From positions 5,364,570-5,428,569 of the forward strand of contig OX387602.1 in the NCBI GenBank assembly GCA_947568835.1: a DNA stretch of 64,000 nt, in the 5' to 3' direction. This document shows positions 37,726-51,200 of the stretch, piece by piece; the first letter of the stretch is position 1, and every line of letters begins with the position of its first letter. Made by a program: the position numbers and the translations under genes. Under the pieces are notes generated by a model, which ran no database searches, was not told the DNA's origin, and was given only the letters and a program-made list of their open reading frames with translations. The stretch is from Protonemura montana (taxonomy: Eukaryota > Arthropoda > Insecta > Plecoptera > Nemouridae).

Positions 37726-37912
37726 GTCATTAGCTTGCTGCACATGATCACGCCAAACAAATCACATTCCTTCTACATTCTGTCTTTTATCTCTTGATAA
37801 AGTCCCACTAGTCTGAAGAAATTTGAATAGTCAGTTATTAAATGAATAATCACTAAAAACTTAAACTAGGAGATATCTTTAAGCTTTAATTATTTTAATA
37901 GTCGAAAATGTT

Positions 37913-37918
37913 AATAAA
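37913..37918 (+). terminator. Candidate poly(A) signal of the PAQR4-like gene
   Basis: AATAAA located 188 nt past the stop codon at 37725; the first canonical hexamer I see downstream. Confidence 0.4.
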
Positions 37919-40900
37919 ACAACGAGGTAGGTACTTTTTAGAGAAAAGGATCTGCGGTCTTATTAAAGAGTTTCTTTGAAAAATCTTAGTAGTGAAAATT
38001 TTAATGACGATAATCTAGGAGTAGAGACTGAGTAAACCACAGTCCAGTGATAATCTAGGTTGCTCTTAATTATCTGTGATGATTTTTGCTTGTCTTATGT
38101 TTCGACTACTACTGAATATTGTTAGGTTAGGGAACCTTTGCACCTTCAGCATTATAAAGTAAATGAGTACCTACTTTTTAGCAATGGTAGAAAAGTTTGA
38201 GAATTGTGTTATACCAGTCCTTGTGGTGTAGGGGACTATTGTTGAAGAATGGTGCTAGCGGAGTGATGCAATTGATGCGAATAGCATAACATTGTTGGCC
38301 TTTAATGGATAGATGAAATTAGATCTATTCACTTCATGTGTCCATTTGTAAGATACCAATTACCAAGTATTCAATTTGGACACATGAATCAAAAAAATCA
38401 AGTACAAGTTCTTTTTCTGATTACTGCTTAGCCAAATAATTCTTGATTATTGGAGAAAAAAAAACGTTCACACCTCCTCTCAACTTAATCAACACCTCTT
38501 CAGAGCAATAAAATAATGGTAACTACTGCTCACTTGTAGACTAACTGGATGATAAGAATCCACAATCTCACTTAGGTATTAGATAATATGTTTGTACTGA
38601 TACATTATTTATATCGATTAGAAAATAGGAATTAAGTATTATTTTTATCATTCATATTTCATATCTATTAAAATTTTCCAAAGTCTATAATAATTATAGC
38701 AGCTAGCCTAACAAACAAGCATAACTTAAGTAACTTATAAATAACACAGAGCAATTGTTTCTATTTTAATATAGAAAAGTTAAAGCTCTGCTGTAGTACG
38801 ATTTTAGCGTAGGAAATTAAAATATAATAAATTTATATTTCAATTTGAACATATCTTGCTAGTATCTGGCACACATTAAATTCCTTTTAGCTCCCATGCG
38901 TAGAAAGATTTTTAAATAAAATGCTAATGTTATTTCTTACTTCACCACAACGTTCATACGTCAATGAATAATAAAGAAGATAATTATTTTCATTAAAATA
39001 ACAAAAACAAAAATATTCCTGAGTTAAGCAAATAAAATGAAGCTGAACTAGTTCTGCCTACTAATATTAGATTGGGGTGCAAATATGGGCGAACTGCAGT
39101 GCTGTTATAATACCCCTGTCACCCACCGAGAGTAGAGAAATCATCACAACTTTGATAAATACAATTCACTCACATGGGAGCCAAATCCAAATAAAGGAAC
39201 ACCCAAAAATAGGGACAGAATTGCATTTCCTTAGCATGTGCCATGGTGATGTCAGATTCACCTTCACAGGCTGAATATCAATAGTCTAATCGAACCATGG
39301 GCTGCTACATTACAATGAGATTCCCATCTCATCTCGCAAATAGGAAGGCGCGAATGCTGCTGAGCTCCACTGTCTGTGCCCCTAGTATCAGTTAGAACTT
39401 GAAACTAGTGTGTAACCTGCTCATTCAAAGGCTGCATAATAAGTTAGAGCATTTTGCAAGGCAGACCAATGTCGGCCTAGTCGATGCACAATAATAACTA
39501 AAGAAACCTTAAAAGCTTATGCTGTTTCTTATTAGGAAACTAATATTATTATCGGGGTTTTGTCGAATGTATTGTTAAAATTGTTACTTACTTTAACTAA
39601 TTATAGCCACTTTAATTTATAGTGAGATTGGGAACAATTATATTATAAAAATTACGATGAATTTTGTCTTTTGAGTCCACCCAAACTAATTTCTTGGGTC
39701 AAGCACGCTGTGTGCAACCCATAATTTGGGTGCCCCTTGTTGTTCTGGCTGGCACCTGCTGATGTCTGGCCATCAAGAGTGCAAGTCCACTTTGTCACGA
39801 GTCATGAGCTACTAGCTAACAAATTAGTCAATATTTCTTATGAACATCAAATTATTAAATGCCAATGAATCATCATCTCTAATAGAAGTTTTAACCCGTT
39901 GACATTTTCAGTGAGATTGCGAATCTAAATGTTTTTTTGTAATAAAAAGAGAAAAATAAATTCTAACATACTTACGGCTTGCATTTAATAATTGGTGTAC
40001 TTTTTCAAAAGAGATTGCGAACGTTTTCTCATACAAATAATGTTTATTAACCCTGGACTTTACCGAGATAATGTTTGTGATATCTAACGAAAGAGTTACA
40101 AAATCCCTACCCTGATCTCCGGTCTGGTTGTCCTGGCCACTTTCTTACCTCCATGTATTGGTGAAATTCAAGCTGGTAAGTTTCATGAAGCTGAACTGGG
40201 TGCTGAAGGTTGAGATTGGACTAATTTGAAATATTGGTTACACATTTGGCATCTGTCTACAAGTTGGAAGCTTTAATTTTTTATTTAGATACTAGATAAT
40301 CAGTTAAATGTTCACAATATATAGTTGTCCATTCACAACATTACTATAAAGTATAAACATCCAAAAGGGAACATACAAAATATAGGCAACAATCACATCA
40401 ATAATTGCCCACAGCTTCAATTTGTGATATTTCACAGCGTTCCAAAAAATTCTTTTACGTTTCATAGTCTTGTCAATCCTCTATCAAAAATTAAAAGCAG
40501 TCTCCACGCATGTTTTGAAAATTCGGTTTGAGATCGAAAAATGAATCATTCACAATCCCTGAACCTGAACCTCTCCATCGCAAAGAAAAAAAAAAACATA
40601 CCAAATAACCGCATGCAAGCACAAGATTTTTTATCAGTAGAATCATTTTCTTCTATCATTCTTATTTATTTATTGAGTGATTTATTTAAATTTGTAACGA
40701 TTTTGTTACAAATACCTAAATAGAAAAAAATGTACTGTATCGAATTGAATTGTAGGCCTTACGTGTAACAAACGTTGGCATGAGAAGTACCAACAACTAG
40801 ATGAAGCATTCAAACACAAAACTGCAAATAATGTTGCAGTGACATGGATAAGTAAAGTACAATTTTTTTTCAACGATACATTAAACATTCACTTTTATAA

Positions 40901-41899
40901 GTAAAATAATTTTTTGAAGACATTCTGCTAGCTTCGAGAAAGGAATTGAAAAGGAACCGTTTCTTTCTCTAAGCTGCTAGCAAGCTGCTATGAAATCAAC
41001 TAGCACATTTGTAGCATTGAAAATGCATGTAATATATCATTTTAACGGGGAAGAGGAAAAAACAAACACAACTTATCAAGGTTGAAAAAGCTGGGCACTA
41101 TAAATGGAGTGTTATTTCGCAATCCGTGAAAAAGGCAACATAACCGAAACATCCCATAACTTTCTAAATCTGTCGCATTCAGTGTTTTCAACGCTGGTAA
41201 GTAGTGTTCCTTCCCCTTCGCCATAATTACATATGCTTGGCTTTTGGCTCTCTTACCATCAATATATTTTATATTTTATTCCGTAATATAAATTAACAAA
41301 AATATTCAACAAAAACTTGAACTCTAATGATAGTTATAATCCATCTTTTTTGTAATTCTTCACAATAAAAATAATTCAACAAACGTTCTAATTTAAAACT
41401 TCTGAAGCCACAGACATACATATACCTACCAATTCCAATTTGTTGATTTTCTCCCGGTAAAGGGTAAGTACACAGATTTGCATGCAGGAAACATATCTGA
41501 AAAAATTAAAGCATTTTGAAGTTTTCATTAGTTTGAATGGTCTAGCCCTCCCTACTGACCATAATAGATCATTGCACAAGATATCTTACAACATGAAGGA
41601 TCCTCAACTTCACCAAATTTGAAATGGCCGGTTACAAAAGATTTCAAGTCGTAATTGTTCGGCTGCTGCCTTGATGACATAAACACGTTAACCCTTGTCT
41701 ATGTGTCAATTCTCTATTCTGTGGATCCTTCTTTCCTCTTTCCCAGTTCATAAACCTACCAGCCTTTAGGCACTCTTACCTTTCATCTTTCAATATCATT
41801 TTCAAAGACTATATTAGTGCTAGGTTGTTAATTGTGCTGGAAGTAGATACCTATTATTATTGCGTGGTTGTTTCCAGAGCCGTGGTATGATGTTGAAAC

Positions 41900-42081
41900 G
41901 TGCTTTGAGGAGGTTTGCAGCCCTAAAAAGGGCCTAAAGCCTAGGCAATTCAGCGAGGCACTGATTGTCATCTTCAGCAGAATGAAGAATGAAAAAAATT
42001 CTTCTGAAGATGACGAACAGTGACTCTTTAAAAAGTCAAGACTTTAGCCTCTTTTTAGGGCCACAAACCTCCTCAAAGCAC
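41900..42081. repeat. Foldback element with inverted arms of about 80 bp
   Basis: The left arm starts GTGCTTTGAGGAGGTTTG and the right arm ends with its complement (CAAACCTCCTCAAAGCAC). The arms share the middle segments CCCTAAAAAG and GTCATCTTCAG and leave a loop of about 25 bp. The word ACCTATTATTA occurs outside both ends (41849 and 42107), which might be a remnant target-site duplication although it is not adjacent to the arms. This looks like a short palindromic MITE or a hairpin-forming repeat. Confidence 0.8.
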
Positions 42082-42861
42082 ATAGTACTATAAAGCAAAT
42101 CTCAGCACCTATTATTACTTTGCTAGTTCACTATCAGCTACCTTCCTTCCTAACCAACCTATCTACCTATCACAAATTTCAAATTTGGCATTGCAAACAA
42201 AGAAAACTTGAGTAACCTCCAAGTTTCAAAATTCAATCCAAATGAATAACCATCCACATTCATTTCATTTCCTCTTTTAGTAACAGGCCACAACGCCAGT
42301 TCTTAGAGTCTAATCGGATTACTTCTGGATTATGTGAACCTAAATTTGAAAACCTACAAAGGTAATTTCAGTACTTTCAGTAGCAAAGGTCATATAAGTG
42401 ACAAGAATTCTTTGAAAATGAACAACTACTAACTATCCATGCATGTTGTAACTTAAAGCGTAACTGCCATTGTGCAGATGTCATTACTCATTAGTCATTA
42501 GTGTAAAAGTAATGGCCTTGATCGTTCTCTAACAGTGTAAAAGAAAAAAATTATGGTTAACCTATTTTTGGTTGGCCAACTAGCCCAGACTGAGATACAT
42601 AATCATGAGCTAAGCAAGATTGGTTAGTTGGTTTCAATTTTGAGTAGTTAACCTGATTGTGAGGCACCATATTAATTAATCAAACAAAAATGTGTAAAAA
42701 CTACTAGTAGGTATTACATTTCTTGCATTATTTGAAAGAAAAGCACTCACTTGAAATAAGGGGGTATGGATATTTCAAAGTGCAGCATTAGTTATTGATT
42801 TTATCAGCATTTGTAGTTGTACTAGTGTGGTGTGTTATTTTGAGGTACCTTGGAAACTTGG

Positions 42862-45671
42862 CTACTGTAGAGGGGTTTCGGACTCGGCAGCATAGCTCTT
42901 GACTCGCGAGAACCAGAAGGGTGGGTACCGTGACATGGACAGGTCCTGGCTGGTGGTCGTTTCCTGTCCCCCACGACTTTTCGTTATCGAGTAGCCAATC
43001 CAAATAAGCTGCGCATGGGTGCGGCTGCGGTAGTTTTGAATCTGCATCTCCTGTTATGTAAAAATTACTTAATTTAAACCATCTGATAATTACCACATTA
43101 CATCAAAATAATACTACAAATTAGCTGAAAATATTGAGATTGCTATTAATATTTAAATCTGTCTGTAAAAACTAATGGATAGCAGATGTACCTTGCACAA
43201 TTTCAAGTTAATTGGGAGATTCTGTTGGTCTAGATCAGTGTTTCCCAAGGTGTGGTATAGAAAGAGTTATGTGGGGGTACGCTCTGCAATTTTCTGGAGA
43301 CTTTTAGATAACTACTAGGCAAATTTATGAACTATATATATATATTTAAGTTTGGGAAATCCTATAAATGGAATTTATACATTTTTATGCATTTTTGTCA
43401 CCTATAACTAGCCAAAATTTTCTCAACTTTGCACTAGTGTTGTTTTGTTATCTTTTACAGGTTTGGGCTATAAACCCAAACTTTGAGAAAGGCTCCATCT
43501 GTTTAAGTTTGGACGGCTACTGCGCATGAACGGTGCTAGATAAAATTTGGATTTTTTTTTCTGTCCTATGCCTACTTTATTTATTTGCTTGCAGCTTCTA
43601 AGATTCAAATTTGTTCAGCCTTACACATTTTTGTGTTGATTTGACATGTTTGACCCATTAGCAATTTTTTTTTTACGAGTGTTCTCTGCGTTACGAGAAA
43701 CATTGATGTCGCAAGTTTGGGAAACACTGGTCTCGACAAACGGTGGATGTGAGTTAAATGCTCTAGTCCTATTTATTAAATAAACCCAAGCCACACACAT
43801 CAAATAAATGTAGCCATCACCTAAAATAGCCCACAACACCCACATGCTGCAATACTGATTATTCTCTAGTAGTGTTGTTCCACACGTTTAAAAATACAAA
43901 AAGCTGCTAATATACTTACGATGTTATACGTCTGCTCCCAAAGATCAATGGCATCACGCTTCCGAGCTCGGTAGCGGTTATTGCTTGCCAACTTAGCAGC
44001 AGCGTCTTGCTTACGAAGAACGAGCACAACTCGATTGTCGATGAGACGATAGTGGCCCGATAAGATGGCAGAGTTTCGAGACGTGCGATGTTTGAGATGT
44101 GCTAAGCTAGATTGAGGATCTTCTGAAGTTGTCAGCATAAGTACAAGCCCTTCCGGAAAGAAACGTAGATACCGGAAGTATTCGACAATGTGCCAAGGTC
44201 GGTAGAATTGATCTTGGAAACTGTTTTCTCCTTGACGAACATAAGTTGTTTTGCTGATATAGCAACCAATGAAATGCAGACGAGGTCGCTCTATGAACAT
44301 GTGCCGCCAGGACTCGTAGTTTGTGAGACCTCCACAGTTGTGTCCCCAAACTCTGGAAATGAAAAGAAAATCTGATTAATTATTTTTATCATTGAGTGTA
44401 CATAAGTGAATGAATGTGATGATATAATATAACTTCACACTAGTTATCTGCCGACGTTAAATCGGAACTGTATTAGTTTTGCATCGAACACGAGCCGATA
44501 AAGGCAATAATTAATGCTCAGTGTTTTTTAATAAGCCTGTTTTTATAATTAGAGTTGAAACTAAAAACATAAATAATTTTTGCAGATTCTTTTATTTACC
44601 TAGCACAAGCCAGCCTCCATATTTCTGGGTCTCTGCTGCAAATGTAGAAGCCTCGGCAGACTTGTGAACAAAGTTCAAGTGATCTCAAATCTAAGTCTGA
44701 GGATACCACCCAGCGTAAAATGTAGAGTATGATCTCCATAGGAAGTGCTGAGAAATGAGTTGTATTCTGCTCTTTTAAAGGAATGCAGACAAAGCAACTG
44801 CGACTGAAAACTCTTTGCAGTCGCACCATCAAGTCTGCTCCATCTTCGTCATCGGAGTCACTATCCACATTATGCTCATCGTCAGGCTGAGTCTCATCGT
44901 GACATTCTTTGACAGTGGTGTCTGCCAACTCCCTGCTCTTCATCTTGGTAGTTTCGTAAATTCGAAATTCAATGTCCGGTACCAGCTGCACAGCACGGCG
45001 ATAAGATTGGATTGCTTCATACAATTTTCCATTTTGTTCGTGCTCAATGCCCTGAATGAAGTAACTCTTAGCCTGCAAATATACAAAAAAAAATGCTATT
45101 ATGTGTTGAAACTTCAAGCCCTGTATACATTCCATCCATGTCTTAGATAATTACCTTGCTTTCTATACTTGCTGCATTAGCATTATCGCTAATCTCGACT
45201 TCGGTGCTATCGCTTCCTGATTTGCTTGTAAACACAGGTAGTTCATTCTTATTTGCCCCTGGCGTTATTTCCAGCTCTCTCTGCCACTTATCTCGAAAGC
45301 TGGCCAGCGCATCTCCGACATCAGGGTTGTTCAACGAGGATGATGGTTCCTCTTGCTCTTCTCCTTCGTCATCATCAACACCTGTTGATCCCCGATTTTC
45401 GCCCCCATGTCCGCTAACATCGGAAACTGCACACGAATCAACTGCACGTGAACTCACCGAGGGCACATTTTCGCTCCAGTTGCTGTGATTACCAGACTGG
45501 AATTATATTTAAAAAAAAAATGTTGTTATTATGACATCAGATTTATTGTAGAGGTCAAGTTGTTCCTTTGATCAAGGTGCACTATGGTCTGGCAAAGTGA
45601 CATAAACAGAAATCTCTTTTGACATATTTCCACGAAAATGTCGCAAGACAGGCATAGTAAATACTCACCAT
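42862..45671 (-). CDS. FBXO9: F-box only protein 9-like ubiquitin ligase subunit, 479 aa
   Basis: Five coding exons: 45669-45671 (the ATG alone), 45155-45496, 44600-45072, 43920-44352 and 42862-43050, together 1,440 nt in frame. Residues 2-115 are acidic and Ser-rich with DKWQRELEI. A TPR-like helical pair (about 116-155, KSYFIQGIEHEQNGKLYEAI) comes next, then an acidic linker. An F-box follows at about 223-269 (ALPMEIILYILRWV...RDPEIWRLAC). The conserved FBXO9 C-terminal domain includes SWRHMFIERPRLHF, GCYISKTTYVRQGE and VEYFRYLRFFPEG. The protein ends ...FWFSRVKSYAAESETPLQ, matching the family's C-terminus. F-box proteins join SKP1-CUL1 ligases; vertebrate FBXO9 targets TELO2 and TTI1 in growth-factor signalling. 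The start codon is separated from the rest by an intron (ATG|GTGAGT). Confidence 0.93.
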
Positions 45672-48292
45672 AGTTTGTTAGATACAGTTTCAATGTGAGA
45701 GTCTCTCGACTGCTCAAGGTAAGCACTCACGGTCGGTATATCGGATAACAGATTTGAAGCACAATCTTGCCCTGCACACCGCAGCCATGACTTTTGACAA
45801 TGTAGGAAATACTTGGGCCGTACTGCTCTCATTATTGAGAGAACATCCCAGCACAGCACTTTGCAAAGGACCGCCCCCAACATTTCAGTGCCCCAACAGC
45901 GCTATGATTTCAAACGTCTAATTATTACATCTGCAAAATTGCATGAAAATATTGGGTAATATAATTTAATAGACAGTTCATCAAGGAATGTGGCGGACAT
46001 GAACTGAGATCTGAGAAATTTAGTTGGCCCACGTCATTTTGTCCCATAAAGACTGGAGGTGGCTTTGTAGAGGAAGGGAAGAGTGTGTTCTCAGTCTCTT
46101 GCTGAATGGAGCACTCCTTCCATTGCCAGGTGCAACGAACCACAGTTGATTTCAAAAACAAATCTTCCCATAAGCTCATTTAAGCTTCAATCAACTTAAC
46201 GCTAGTAGCAAGCGACCGAAGCACGCAATGTGAGGTTAAAATGAACTATCAAGAAATACGGATGTCTGGTTGACGGGTTCTAGAGGAGTAAGCACTGGTT
46301 GGACTTCGGTTAAGCTGCGATGCGTTTGGTTGTCTTCTTATAAATGGTAATCTACACTGAACGCATGGAATTCGTGTCTACTACCATCACCGAGTTAAGG
46401 TTTTGACAACTTGAGTCTCAAAAAGGATTTTACCAGAATTCACAAAAAATTCAAATTAAATGCATTATATGTACAGAAGGGCAGTCAAACTGTACATAAG
46501 TTTGCACAAGACTTAGATAATTAGGGTGAACTCTTGTACACTTCTCATATCCATCAGTTACCGATCTTCAAAAAATCTGAGTGAGAGAACAGATAGTTTT
46601 TCCACAGTAAAATACCAATTCCAAGAACAAAATAGTTGTTCCAAATGATAATAGGGTCAAGAAAATGAAACACAGTTTCCCTGGGCTGGAAGAAGCTCTC
46701 CGGCCACGAAACCTTGTCTGCGGCAAAACTTAGGAACTTCCCAAAACTCACTTGCATTTCCTGCCTATTTTAACATCAATAAAGGACCAATGAATGGATA
46801 GCTGGCTCTAAGACCTAATCCATGCAAGGAAAAATTCAAGTGTATTTGCAAACATTTGAAGAGTTTATTGTATCGACTTAAAATGTAAAAAGCACACATA
46901 CAAAAGCACCTAAGTACTTTGTGAGCAGTAAGATTATAGAAAGACATTCAACACTTATTTGTAGGTATATTTCATTTTTTCGCTGTACTGATTGATTGCT
47001 GAGCATTCGTTTTGCCATAGCCAATATTTTGTTGTTTTATATGCTAGGCTCGTGTAATTGAACATTTATATCACAGTAGTACAACACAATCCAATGCAAG
47101 GGCCTAGTATTTATGAGGGCATAGCATTATTATGTACAGGATAGGTATTATGATCTTAAAATTGACAACTGACTAAAATAATAAATTACTAATATGTGAG
47201 AAAGGTGATTCAATCTGTATATTCCACACTTACAGACTTTCAGTGCAAAATTCTCACTTCCATTAAAGCTAGTGGACATATTCAGCACATACTCAAGTGA
47301 AAAATTTAAGTGAAAGTAGTTGGCACAAATGGCTGGCAATTTTTTACAACACGCTAAATTGTCACAGAAATTCAAGTGCTTTTTGAAGATATGCGTGGAC
47401 TCTTTAATCAGCTCGGTTAATTGGCACATATTATTATGCTTCGTTCTTTATGTATTCTAGGCAGTTGTTACCAACTCACAATGTTGTGACACACAAATTA
47501 AAATCACAACTGTAATCATTTGGTGGTCAACTCACTTACTGAGCCAGTAGATTATTTCCAGTTTTCCTACAGAAAACAAAATCGAGAATTATTGAGCAAC
47601 TTTGTCACAAGCTTTGACATATTTTTAAGCTTGATCTCAAGAAATCAGGAGTCTGACATAGATAAGTAAGCAACTTTACAAAATGAATATTAATATCCTG
47701 TCAAAGCTCTATATAAAATAAAACGAGGAACTTGATTTACTAGACATAATTATGAGACTGAGAGTACCTATTAAAATCTATGATATCTAAATCAAAACAC
47801 ATCAAGAAATGAAAATAAACTTATGTGGTATAAAACAAAAATGAATCACAATTATTAGAACATTAGGTTGGTAGGTAGGTAGGTATGTTAAAACTATTGT
47901 TTTGATTTGGAGTTTAATAGTTAAGACTTGCCATGGATCCAATTTTTGTTCCATTGACTACTCTAGTTCATGGACGGTGAAGCACGTCAACTCAAAGATT
48001 AAAATTACAGCAACGACCACTGAGTGGTAACCTGGTAACCCATTTTGATACAAGCTCACGTAGTAAGGTTTAATTTTGACCGCAAAAATATTTCAAAACA
48101 AGGTAAAACATATTGTGACATTATAAAACTTATTTTCACCACAGACTTTGCCGTATGATTTTTAATAGAAAATTTAGAAGCAAAATTAGGCCACTTGCAA
48201 AGAATGTGGGTTCTTTATATTGCATGCTTTGCTAACCAACATCATCAATTTCAGTCTTGTACGCCACTCACTTTAGGCAGGATCTAAAACAA
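45672..48292. other. FBXO9-like promoter region and RNF19-type gene 3' flank
   Basis: Contains the 5' untranslated sequence of the FBXO9-like gene (upstream of 45671) and the 3' UTR of the RNF19-type gene (below 48293). No further exon recognised. A TAGG microsatellite is at 47869-47886. Confidence 0.5.
47869..47886. repeat. Short GGTA/TAGG microsatellite
   Basis: Four consecutive GGTA units, visible directly. Confidence 0.8.
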
Positions 48293-51200
48293 TCACTGTG
48301 TAAGCTCCGGTACGTCGACGACAACCGAAAGATCACCACTCGGCGATTCTGGAACTGGTTCCGCGATCACAGGCAGAGTCCTTGGCGCGTCGCCATCTAC
48401 TACGGCCCTCCCTGTATCCGCCGCCGTTCGAGAAGAGTGGAAGAAAACGCTGCGTAATGTGGCGACTGCCGAAGTTTTGGGCACAGCTTTAGGCGTCATG
48501 TCGATGACTGTCATCTCCGGCCTCGAGGTGGAACTTGCGTCGTCGATGTCGCAGCATTCCGTGACGACCTTGTCCGGACGAGGTTTCGAGTCAACACTGT
48601 CCGAGTCTGACGAGTGTCCGCGATTCCACCGGCTGCGCATTCCTTCCGTCTCGAGGTCGTAAGTGTGTGGCGTGATGAAGCTCACGTGGTCGTCAAAGCG
48701 AACACGCTCGGACACACCGTCTTCGCCACCGGTCGTCCAGCTCCCAGAGTCACTTGTCTGGAGGATGGGATAAAAACAATTAATAATAGAACAAATGAGA
48801 TTAGCATTTTACTGATCGACATGGTAGTGGCACGTCATCAGGTGCAGTTGAAATTTAGCCCCAAGCCGCCAAAGTACGTACGTTCATGCAGCGCAGGGAG
48901 GGAATGCTGATAAACAAACGGAATGAAAGCAATCGTAGATGTACCGAATAATCATTGATCAATTGAACCACAAACTTGATCATTATTACTGAAATTAATA
49001 ATTTTGTATCAAATTATGTTTTCAAGGAATCAACAAATCTGGGTACAACATTTGGCAACAGCAACTGCATAATACAGTAGGAAATCATCACCAGTTTAGA
49101 TGTGTTGATTAATACTTAAGTTTCTAATGAGATGTGCAATTCCATTTGAAATGCCACCATCATGTTATTTAATCTTTAATCTCATAAAAAAAGTAAAGAA
49201 AATTATTTAGATGAATTGATCACTTATATTTACAGTTAACAATAAATAAGGTAGAATATACCAGCTGCTAACAAGTAATTTTTTGTTAACTTGGTAAGTT
49301 GCTACATCTGTGATGATTGACAAACAATTTTGAATTATTAACCATTACAATTCAAGCAATTATGCTGTTAATTTTGTAGAGTAATGAAACATGTCAAGTC
49401 TGGCTAGTGTGCCTGTGACTTGACGTAGCTGGCCGAAATGAGTGTAAGCCTGGCTCACCTGTCGGTCGAGCGGTGGACGTTTCCGTGCGCGCCGCAACAT
49501 GAGTTCATCCAGCGAGTTAGCGCCGGCCTCGTCGCTACGCTGGCTGGCCGAGTCCGCGTGTACCTCCACAGACTGAAAACGCAATAGACGCGGGATCCTT
49601 TAGAAGGAACCAGAGGTGCAGCCGGGTATGGAAATTAGACGAATAGAAACTTCGTTTTGGAAAATATATTTAAAAGAAAGTTATCTGTTGCTATTTGTTT
49701 TAACATAGCATCCAGGAACTGTGTAGGCAAAAAGTTTACACTCCTGATGTAGTGACCAACTTGCAGAGAAGAAATAAGATACATGTATTTCACTGTAGAT
49801 GGAATAACTGAGCAAAAGTAGTAAAATTCACCTAGGAAAATGTACTTGCTTGCAAACAAAATGCCCATAATTGGCTGCACAGATTTAGAAATGAATGAAA
49901 GTCAAATGGTAGGCGCATGTTAAGCCTGCTGACCTGAGTACAGCAATCAGCAGTGGCGTCCATCTTGTAGTTGAGCATTGAGCCAGCAAGCGCGCGGGTG
50001 GAGGCGGCGCCATCATCTGCCATCGATGTAGACACGGATTTTTCCGAGAGACTAGTTGCAGCCGATGCCGTCTCGCTGCTCATGCTGAAGCGCTGCGTTG
50101 ACGCCACGTCCACTTGCACCTCCAGCCTGTGCAGACAATCAGACCTGTCAGCCGTTTTAGCTAGGCCGTTAGTTAGCACACTTCCTCATATAGCGATATG
50201 TCTCGATTCACCGTGGTTCTTAATAAACAGACTGATAATCTTCTATATTGTGTGCTGGCAATAATAATGGAAGACCAAATAAGCAACCACAGCTAAGTGT
50301 TAATAATGAACTTAAATGGAATATTAGACAATGTGCCCAGAAGTATCTCCCATGTAAATGAGATAATATACTGTAAGAAGGGACACAGAAACGGAATTTT
50401 AGAAGGGGATGGGAGGGGATTCACCTAAAAAATAGCAGGAGCCCTGTCATCCTTGTTCAACTTTACCAAATTGTTTGAATCTGCAGAATCCTTTCGAATT
50501 TTGGGCTATGGTAAGCAGGCACCCTTTCATATCTTTACAAAACTGTAGCTTTTGTGTAGGCCAGAATATCCAAGAGTGAAGTTATTTTTTCACTCAGTGT
50601 TGAACCTACCTTGGCCCACTGGTTGATATTAAGTGTTTAAACTTTTTTTTTAGAAAATTATCTACAGATGATGCCGACTTATTCAACAAAGAGTTCAGCT
50701 CAGTCGTGCTCACCTCTGCCCTCCTGGCTGCATGCTGGACCCAATGCTGCCGGCCAAGCTGGCACCGGCGATGGCTACGTTGCTGGCTGACTCCCGGTCC
50801 GCCTCGCGGCCCAGCCGCTCCAGCTGACTGCCACTGCCCAGCGACAGCGACACCTCGCCGATGGAGGGGTTGCCGCCACGGTGGCTTACAGCATCCATCG
50901 ACACTGCGTCTGCAACATCAGGGCAAAATGTAAGTGACAACCACCAACTGATGAACGATTGGTCAACAAGTCAGGATATAATGACCAGAATGATAGCATA
51001 AGAACATACCAACTGAGGTTTTGTAAAATTTAACAAGATTTCTGTTCTAAGTAAACAATTCTAATTATGAAGCTGACTTCCCTAAAAAAAAAATGTTTGT
51101 TAGATTTTTCAGATGAAATCTTGAGGGTTACCCTAAAACCTTTTCCCTAGTATCTAGAGGTACCTGTTTTTTGTCAATTTTTCTTACACATTTTTGTGCA

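Larger units (their letters stand above)
37726..42861. other. Convergent intergenic region between the PAQR4-like and FBXO9-like genes
   Basis: AT-rich spacer carrying the 3' UTRs of two genes that face each other. A plus-strand AATAAA is at 37913-37918. A foldback element lies at 41900-42081. No supported coding sequence; ORFs near 39077-39274 and 40325-40723 are short and featureless. Confidence 0.55.
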
